Shown one piece after another: positions 55,641 to 64,000 of a stretch of DNA of 64,000 nucleotides. Position numbers and translations under genes: made by a program. Numbering within the stretch: position 1 is the stretch's first letter; each line of letters starts with the position of its first letter. The notes under the pieces are model-generated. The model was not told where the DNA came from, searched no databases, and worked only from the letters and a program-made list of their open reading frames with translations. This DNA is from Palaemon carinicauda (Eukaryota > Arthropoda > Malacostraca > Decapoda > Palaemonidae), in contig NC_090743.1 in NCBI RefSeq assembly GCF_036898095.1, positions 24,253,214 to 24,317,213 of the forward strand, written 5' to 3'.

Positions 55641-55764
55641 CAAATGTCATTCCATAAAACTTTGAAGTCTGATCGGTGTCAGGTCCGATAGCTACCGGTA
55701 TGCTAAGATGACGAGGACATAATTTGACCATTTCACCAGCTCATGATTGATTATAATTACTTAC

Positions 55765-55885
55765 GGTAGGTAAATTCAAGCATCTGATTAATAACGCCAG
55801 GCTCGTAGTCTGTTATGCCCATATCCTTAAGTATTGCAGTCATAACCTGCGCCTCTTTGGGCATAGCCTTTGACTCCTTCGCCAT
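55765..55885 (-). CDS. TAF9: TAF9 exon 1 (start codon, first half of histone fold)
   Basis: This exon encodes residues 1-40 plus one base. It begins [15 protein letters not shown] and includes [20 protein letters not shown], the start of the TAF9 histone fold (helix 1 and the beginning of helix 2). The ATG at 55885 is chosen because the family begins a few residues before the conserved SMPKDAQ-like motif. The donor is a perfect GTAAGT starting at 55764, leaving phase 1. The bases around the start (CAAAATGGCG) fit a YY1-type or TISU-like initiator overlapping the start codon. No longer in-frame upstream extension is needed. Confidence 0.92.
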
Positions 55886-56984
55886 TTTGGATGTTTACTA
55901 AAGCTACTGTAGCCAGATTCAGCATTTCGGGAACCTTGGATACATTATAGCCAGATCAGTCATATTTCCTTGTAGTGTATCCAAAGAAATACTGTTAAGA
56001 AGATAATAGGAAACATGCTGTTTAAGAAAGAAGGAATAGAGAAAAGAAAAGAATATATTTATTAGATGTGGAAAAAAGAGAGAAGAAAATACAAAAACTA
56101 GAATAAAGAAGAAAACCAAGGAGGTGCCGATGGAAAGGCGAATCCCTCCGCCCAACAATTGAACCGAACTGAACAGTATGTCCTTTTACAGTATAGCATA
56201 ACATAAATGCATTTTGCTGCTTTGCTGCTAGAAGTATTGTATTATAGAATATATGTCATTCATATACAAAGAATCTAGAATTATTCAAAATATGTTGTCA
56301 GAATCATATGCATTTTTTTTTCTTTTGCGAGATTTACTGATTATTACGCTCCCATCTCCACTGTAACCTTTCAGCATTCTACATGGTCCTATTTCTTATT
56401 TTCATAAACATTTCCCTTTATTGTCTTTGTCCACAGTAGATATACATCTTGACTCCAATAATTTGAAACCATCTGCAATTAAAATAGTTCTCCTCTCTAC
56501 ACAAATTGTTGGATGCACGATATGTAGTAATTCTCTTAGAAAGATAGTTTGGACCGTCCTGTTCTGATAACTTGATGGGTTATGTCAAATATCTGAAACT
56601 CTATTCAAACCTTAATGGGCAGCCTATGTAATTCAAATAGTATAGGAGTAATCCTTTCTCTGGGCAGGAGTAGAACACCTTTTGTCAGTCTTGCTTCTCT
56701 GTTTATTGTGTTTTGCCATTTCTTAAAGTTACATATTGGGTAGAATGCAGTAGTCAATACTGTACTGGTAATAACACAGCTTGTCACAAGTTTCTTTACT
56801 GAATATTCATTCAGGTATACTTCTTTATAAAAGAAATGTTTCTAACATGATAGCCAATTGTTTCTACTGTATCATTTACTTGAGCATTGAGTTAAAGTGT
56901 AGATTTTAAAGTAAAAAATAAATGAATAAATAAAAAGAAGATAAAAGTTGCGGTCAAGAGTATTCAGCTTACACTTAACTATAG

Positions 56985-57510
<526 letters not shown>

Positions 57511-59183
57511 ATACACCAATTCACTAATATCGCAAGAGGGTCTGCCCCTCTCTTTTATTATTCTCCTGTACATCTCTTTCTCCCTATTTCCTTAATCTTT
57601 CCCATCCCGAGTACCTGCCTTTGAGCTATAAACTGGATTGTATCCAGGGGTACTCTTCCTTTCCCCATATTCCCCACTTCCCTATTCTTATTATTGTTTT
57701 TACCCAAAGGCTTGCTTGTCAATACCAATGGACTGTAAATAATTTAGTATCAGTTCATACACAACTGTAACAAAAACAGTACTAGAATCAAATAATATCA
57801 AGATACCACATTAAATATGTTCTCTTGTATCTTTTCCACCATTTCATTTACAACAAAATGAATAGCTGTATAATTGAATGTAAGCTGACTGGTTACTTTA
57901 TTTTAATGGCTGCTATTCTGGTCCTGTACAATAGGGGAACTCTGCTCTTTACAGGACCTTCAGTCATATTATTATATGAATTCCAAGGCATTCAGCATTT
58001 CATACCACATATTGCTGGTTTATTGGTTCTATTTCTTTTCAAAGTGACTAATTAGTTGTTCAAGAATTACATACCCCAGCACTTTTAGAATAAAGGATAG
58101 ACTCGAAATAGATATGTATGAACTTAACTCCCGATAATCTAGAGACCATTTTTTAGAACTGGTGTAACTATAGCCACTTTCTCAGATTTGGGAAATTTAC
58201 GCCCATCGATTATAGTATTTAACAGTTATTGACTTTTACTGGGGTCAGGTTTTTTTTTCTTTTTGCAGACCTCATCACAAAAAATAAATAAATAAATGAA
58301 ACTGACAATCCCGGCTGCGTTTGTATGGTTGAGTTTTGACAGCTGTCAAAACAAAACTGTCGTCCGACAAGCCAACAACTTCACAGAAAATGTGACCACA
58401 GCCAGAATCTGTGATAGGATAAAACAAGATGTGACATCACTTACCTTCTTCATCGAAAGATTTTGACTTTTTCTAATTATCTGACGGCTCATCGACACCA
58501 GAAATGTCTGCTTTATGTATTTTTAACATCTATTTTTTTTTTGCTGACAAAAACTTCATAAAGTATACTCATTTTATAATGATTACTATTCTTATCCTTA
58601 TGTCGCAATACTTTTAAAGTTTCTTCCGCCAATTACTTTAGAAATTGCTATTAGATCAATCATCAATTGCTCAGTTTGCTTTCTTTGCCATCTTAATAAT
58701 CCTGGTGACTTCGCCTTTTGTTATATTATTAGATATTGTTAATTTTATCTGTGTATCTGGTGTAATACTAACCGGATATAGAATATTTGTAGATGACCTA
58801 ATCATATTTTGTTCATAAAGAATTCTAGAAATTTATTCAGAAGTTCATGGTTGCTGTAGCCTACCTTTCTGGTAGCCTTTATTAATTTGAGTTCCTATTA
58901 TACCATTTAGGAGGCAATATTATGTATTTATGTCTGCTGCTGTTATCTTGATATTTTTCTTGTAGTATTCAGTTTTTCCCACCTTCATATATAATTCCAT
59001 AGGCACTGCGGTTTTGTATTTTACCCATGTACTTTCAGTTTTAACAGATTCCACTCTCTTCCTTTACACCTTTTTGCATTTTTTCTCTAAAAGTTTCCTC
59101 ATCAAAATAAGATCTGTCTTTAACAGTTATAGTCTTTTCTATCAGTGGAGACACGTTCTCATATTCTATTTTACCCACCCCAG

Positions 59184-59823
59184 GTAGTAGGTTGGCCAGG
59201 GCACCAGCCACCCGTTGAGATATTACCGCTCGAGAGTTATGGGGTCTTTTGACTGTCCAGACAATACTACATTAGACCTTTCTCTCTAGTTACGGTTCAT
59301 TTTCCCTTTGCCTACACATACACTGAATAGTCTGGCCTATTCCTTACATATTCATCTCTATCCTCATACACCTGACAACACCGAGATTACCAAAGAATTT
59401 TTCTTCATCCAAGGGGATACTGCACTGTAATTGTTCAGTGGCTACTTTCCTCTTGATAATGGTAGAAGATACTCTTTAGCTATGGTAAGCAGCTCTTCTA
59501 GGAAAAGGCCACACCAAAATCAAACCATTGTTCTCTACTCCTGATTAGTGCGATAGACTTTGTACCATGGCCTTCCATTGTCTTGGGTTAGAGTTCTCTT
59601 GCTTGAGGGTACACTCGAGCATACTATTCTATCTTATTTCTCTTCCTCTGGTTATGTTAAGAGTTTTTATAGTTTATGTAGGCGATACTTATTTCAATGT
59701 TGTTAATGTTCTTAATAATTTTATTTTTCCTTGTTTCCTTTTCTCACTGGGCTATTTTCCCTGTTGGAACCTCAGGGCTTGCAGCATCCTTCTTTTCCAA
59801 CCAGGGTTGTAGCTTAGCAAATG

Positions 59824-59882
<59 letters not shown>
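59184..59882 (+). mobile_element. SINE family A, full length
   Basis: Head GGTAGTAGGTTGGCCAGGGC, tail GTAGCTTAGCAAAT followed by about 20 AAT units. Confidence 0.85.
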
Positions 59883-59883
<1 letters not shown>

Positions 59884-60598
59884 TAAAAAGTTATAAGGCA
59901 GTCAAGAGTCTAATAAAAGTTGGTTGTTGTGACCATAAGGAATATCAATAACATAATCCATTTCCTTTGCTAGTTCATCAATAAATGAATTAATAAATTA
60001 ATGTGGGTTTTGGTGTTGAGAAAATTGGTTTCTCTCTTTCAAGGCCAAAAATGATTTTAACTAAATATATTTTCTGCTATTTTTCAACGTCCCTTCTTTG
60101 GAGAAGAATGTCTGTAATACTATACATCAGAAATGGATCTTTCTGCGCCATAAGAACCGTTGTTTTATTTGGAAAAAACTGAAAGCATGAGTGGAAACAT
60201 TAAAAAAATATTAATGCACATATTAGGCTAGAGCTTCACATTTCTTACATCTTTCCTTCACTTCCCCATCTCCATCCAAGCATGGAAGTCAGCAAGATGA
60301 CGATTAGGAGAGGTCTATAATAAATTGAATTTTAATTACAGAATTATTTATTTCTGTACTCCCATGACATCCATATATGCCTACACCCCCATCTCCACAC
60401 TGACAAGTGATGTCAAGTTTTCGACTTATGTAGACAGAAAAAGGAGAAATGGCATACCTATGCACAAGTATTGCTGCACATCATCATAATACCTCAATAC
60501 TGTACTATATTACACTAGAGAGCAGGTCTATTAAAGGGCAATTTGTTTTTGTATTAGGGTAGACGGTGACATTTAACTAGCTTCAAGAGAGAAGCACA

Positions 60599-61254
60599 AT
60601 GAATGTCAGGTGAGTATATTAATTAACAATTTTATTGTTAGAATTGTTTATCACTACTTTCATGACTCATGTTATTCTATTTTATCAAATGTGTATTATA
60701 CTGCATTCTAAGGTTTTATTTATTTCCTGTATCAATACTCCTGATCCTAAAAATATGCACCACCATGTTTATTTATTATCCATTCGTTTTTATTTGTAGA
60801 GTTAGAATGTTGTCAGCCATGCTCCTGCTTTCACAAGTTGTTGTGTTTTCTATAATCTCCATTAAAACACCAGTAAGTATTTTTGAAAAAATGGTTACAT
60901 AAATGATATAGATTTAAAAGTAACAAGATTTAATAGTTGACCATCACCTGATAAGACATTATACGGTAAGCTCTCAAACTGTAACCAGTCGATTCAATGT
61001 GTTTTTAAAATTCTTGAGTTGCATTGGGTTACACAAGGGAGTTGCTACATTGCATTTTTCAAGTGTTTACTTCACTTACCTGTATGTTGATGTCCACTAA
61101 CTTAGCCCTTAATGTCCATTGTGCAATAATAGAGGAATATTATATGTTATGGATAGGATGTGGTATCTATAGTGGACCGGAAATTGATATAGCTTCCTTT
61201 CGTAAAACTCTGGAGACACAAAAGGGTCAACTTGAGAACCTTCTTAACCACTGA
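60599..61254 (+). CDS. Tentative three-exon gene for a 67-residue membrane or secreted peptide
   Basis: Proposed exons are 60599-60609 (ATGAATGTCAG, donor GTGAGT), 60800-60872 (acceptor TTTGTAG, donor GTAAGT) and 61135-61254 (stop TGA). The phases agree. The product has a hydrophobic segment (MLSAMLLLSQVVVFSII) that could be a signal peptide or membrane anchor, then a short polar tail including GPEIDIASFRKTLETQKG. The introns are compact (about 190 and 262 bp). The third acceptor has a weak pyrimidine tract. I recognise no family. It lies 4.7 kb upstream of TAF9 on the opposite strand. Confidence 0.3.
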
Positions 61255-64000
61255 TTAAGTTATAGGTTATTCATGAACAAGAATGAGAATTAAATTTCAG
61301 TAAATTATTTATTATGGCAATTTGGTTAAGAACCTAAAGAAAAGTTTTTATTAAAAGATGTGTTTAATCTTGAGCACTATGTACTAGCTTGAATGAGAAG
61401 AAAACTTTACAAACTTAATGTTTCATATATTGATTTCCAACCATTTGAGACCAGATGACAGACACAAACAAAATTGTCAATATATAATTTCTTCCAGTTT
61501 GTACTCTGCCTCATTTATTTTCCCATCTTCTTCAAGTTGTAAGTGACCAAGACATTGAGATTGCACAATTTATGTTTCTTTGGGAAAGGCTAATTTCTTA
61601 TTCAATACATGTAAGCCAGCATGCCTTTGTACTTTTCAGCATTTGCAGAATTCCAAGAAGTTTTTGCTTATGCTTTTTAATTTTTGCATTAGCAAAACTA
61701 GATTGGGTGTAATGTTCGAAAACAACCAATAATAATGATTTTATTGAAATTTATTATTTGAAAATAAGTTTCATCAAGACCTGAGGTGGAAAAACTACAA
61801 AACTTCAGTATAATTTAACCTTTTCTATATTTTTCTATAAATATCTTTACACGTATTTTACAATATTAAAAAACATAGGAACATCTCTTAAACTCTGTAT
61901 TATCAACCAAAGCTATTATAAATTTCTTTGATGACAACTATACATATATTTGGTAACACTTGTATTTTTTGCTTCTCCTTAATAATGCCTCAATTAAAAA
62001 AAAAAATCATTCAGCAATTTATAAATGGCACTACTTACTTAACTCACTGAAACCACTATACTGTACTTTTTCCAGCTCTTGAAGGTCGAGATTGCAATTC
62101 TTTAATTACCAGTAAAAATATCTAAAAAAAATCTTTTAAACATTTTCTGTTGTCAACACTTAAGAAAAAAATAGGAGTGTGTATCTAAATGGACAAAACT
62201 GATAAAACATTAATTAAAATCACAGTTGCAGATGATATTACTGACCTACAGTTATGCTTAAAATGTAACAGCTCAATTCTATGCTCTTATGCACTTCTTA
62301 CACAGTTGTGACATTAGAATTGACACGACCTGATTTATTAATATTCTGGCTCTATAGATACGAGAATCCCCTGGGGAGTATTCAGCAGGAATATTAAGAC
62401 TAATTTACACCATGACTGATGTCTGTTAATTTTGTTTCCTTATTGATCGCCACATATACTGAAGTTCCTATGCTATAGATTGTGGCCCCCCAAGTGTGTA
62501 GATGGTGGTGGTGTTGGTTGAAGAAATTAAGACAATATGCCATGCATTTTGTTTAACAGTACTTTTATATGGTTTAGATTTTTAATCATTACAGTAACTT
62601 GTACTCTATACTTGCCAATTATTAATAACCAATAGAGCAATGACAGTAGTTTGAAATTGTGATTTCTTAGCATACTGATATGGCATCCCAATGCTCAGGA
62701 TGAAAGACTGAACATGGCTGACTATACGGTTCTTGAATGAATCAACTGCCTTCTTTGCCCAATTAAACAGGCTAACCCATCCCTTAAAAACTTCTGATAA
62801 TACATTTTTTTGCAGTGATGCTTTAAAACTTGAAATAGGCTAAAAATTTTCTCTAAAACATTAGCTACTTTACTTAGGCGTCAGATAAGCTAGTAACAGC
62901 TACATTTCTGAACTGTGTTTCAGAATTTTAACATTATTTTTACTAACTTTGTAAATTTACAATTGTTACTGTTTTATGAATAATGAATGCTCTAACAAAG
63001 AAAAAAATTAACAGAAGTGATGAGGCAAATACCTCCATCCTTCCACTGTTGTAAAACAGGGTACAGTACTGTAATTGCACAAAATATAAAGCAGCCAAGA
63101 AAGCATTTGAACTGACACTGTGCTAATGTGTTCTCCCCTTAAAATGCCCATTCTTCGAGTTAGAAGGTTGCTGAATGTGGGCCATGAAAGATGTCAGCAT
63201 GCAAAACCCTCAAGTATACTCATCATGACTTCTATATCAACTGTATAGATTTTAACTAAAAGATATTTTCATACATATGATGTTTGATAACAATACTGTA
63301 CTGAAATAATCCAATCATTCAGTGGGCAGTTTAGTCAGCAAATATTAAAGGATATTGATTAGGAATGACTAGAGACTTGATAATATAAATGTAGTGCAAG
63401 ACAATATTTTTTGTAATATCTCAAAATTTTCATTTATGCGACAAAAGGAATGTATATTCCTGTATTTTATAAATGCACAATATGACAGTACCTTATGCAA
63501 CAAAATCAGGACGAGACAAACATGACTAGCAGGCGTATGGAATGACCAGAGATAAAATAGTTGAACAGTCTTTGCATCAATTTATGGCAGTCTGGGCTAT
63601 GGCAACATCCACTTTGAATCACCAAAATAATGATTGGCCTAGTGAGCCTAAACACTATTTACATGATATGTACAACACAACCATACCTCCGAGCACCCGC
63701 TTTATACTATCCTGAGCAGTGATCCTTGGTTACTGACTTGCAGGATATACAGACCAAAGTACCAAGGAACACTGAATGGGTGCTTCATTTCCCCAAGGAC
63801 CACCGCAACACTAACCACGACTTGAGGAAGACTAGCGCTTAACAGGCAGAGGCATATGAGGCTACAGCTGAGGCAAACTAGGGTACAGTAGACCTCATGA
63901 TGAAGTCTGCAATTTGCAGTAGCTGCTGCTGCTGAAGGCAGGAAGGCCAATGCAAATTCTCGAGAAGAGCTGCTGCACAAATAGGGGAGCAGTGGCTACC
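61255..64000. other. Intergenic, nothing identified
   Basis: AT-rich sequence with scattered short open frames without recognised motifs. I see no repeat family or RNA gene. Confidence 0.5.

Larger units (their letters stand above)
2590..55885 (-). other. TAF9: TAF9 gene, coding span (five exons, four introns)
   Basis: Five minus-strand exons join with matching phases into a 265-codon reading frame: 121 + 140 + 135 + 244 + 158 nt including the stop. All introns are GT-AG. The product resembles metazoan TAF9, which is close to 264 residues in vertebrates. TAF9 pairs with TAF6 through a histone fold inside TFIID and SAGA and acts in RNA polymerase II initiation in the nucleus. Introns from 5' to 3' are about 19.4 kb, 27.4 kb, 260 bp and 5.5 kb. 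The two largest contain all five DIRS elements, each in sense orientation to the gene. The 5' UTR and transcription start were not located. The join is inferred from splice signals and family similarity, since no transcript was available. Confidence 0.93.

Noticed and set aside
63702..63980. 92-residue hydrophobic minus-strand protein
   Set aside because: No splice context, no family resemblance, low-complexity Ser/Leu/Ala sequence at the window edge.

Overview
The window reads as nuclear DNA of a repeat-rich decapod crustacean (shrimp, prawn or crayfish type; the taxon is inferred). The evidence is one metazoan gene with GT-AG introns, many DIRS-type retrotransposons, RTE-like and CR1-like LINE relics, and a SINE-like family with (AAT)n tails. 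There is no operon structure, CRISPR array or recognisable rRNA or tRNA gene. One host gene dominates. On the minus strand, five exons (55765-55885, 36271-36410, 8741-8875, 8237-8480, 2590-2747) join in frame into a predicted 265-residue TAF9, the histone-fold subunit of TFIID and SAGA. The 798 bp of coding sequence (including the stop) is spread over about 53.3 kb; only intron 3 (about 260 bp) is still compact. A second, very tentative three-exon gene for a 67-residue membrane or secreted peptide lies on the plus strand at 60599-61254. || Introns 1 and 2 hold five tyrosine-recombinase (DIRS-like) retrotransposons, all in the same orientation as TAF9: D1 9538-16071, D2 19907-26455, D3 28997-35390, D4 36790-44860 and D5 47997-54655. 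D1 and D2 look complete, with gag, RT/RNase H/methyltransferase-like and tyrosine recombinase frames, inverted terminal repeats, and an internal complementary region (ICR) that records the joined ends of the circular intermediate. D3 is frameshifted. D4 is old, carries two tandem terminal units and is interrupted by a SINE. D5 is a mosaic with a gag-RT deletion and a hAT-like transposase tail. Nesting gives an insertion order: D3 sits inside the endonuclease region of an RTE-like LINE, D2 inside a SINE copy, and a SINE copy inside D4. || Outside the DIRS elements, 1-2.6 kb holds a composite retroelement fragment between two identical 106-bp repeats. 2.7-8.2 kb (intron 4) holds SINE-like copies. 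16.1-19.9 kb is unassigned DNA with a degenerate minisatellite. 44.9-48.0 kb holds a 39-bp coding-periodic minisatellite, GC-tract duplications and a possible ISXO2/Merlin-like first exon. 56.5-59.9 kb holds a CR1-like LINE relic, a long (CT)n tract and SINE copies. 61.3-64.0 kb shows nothing I can identify.
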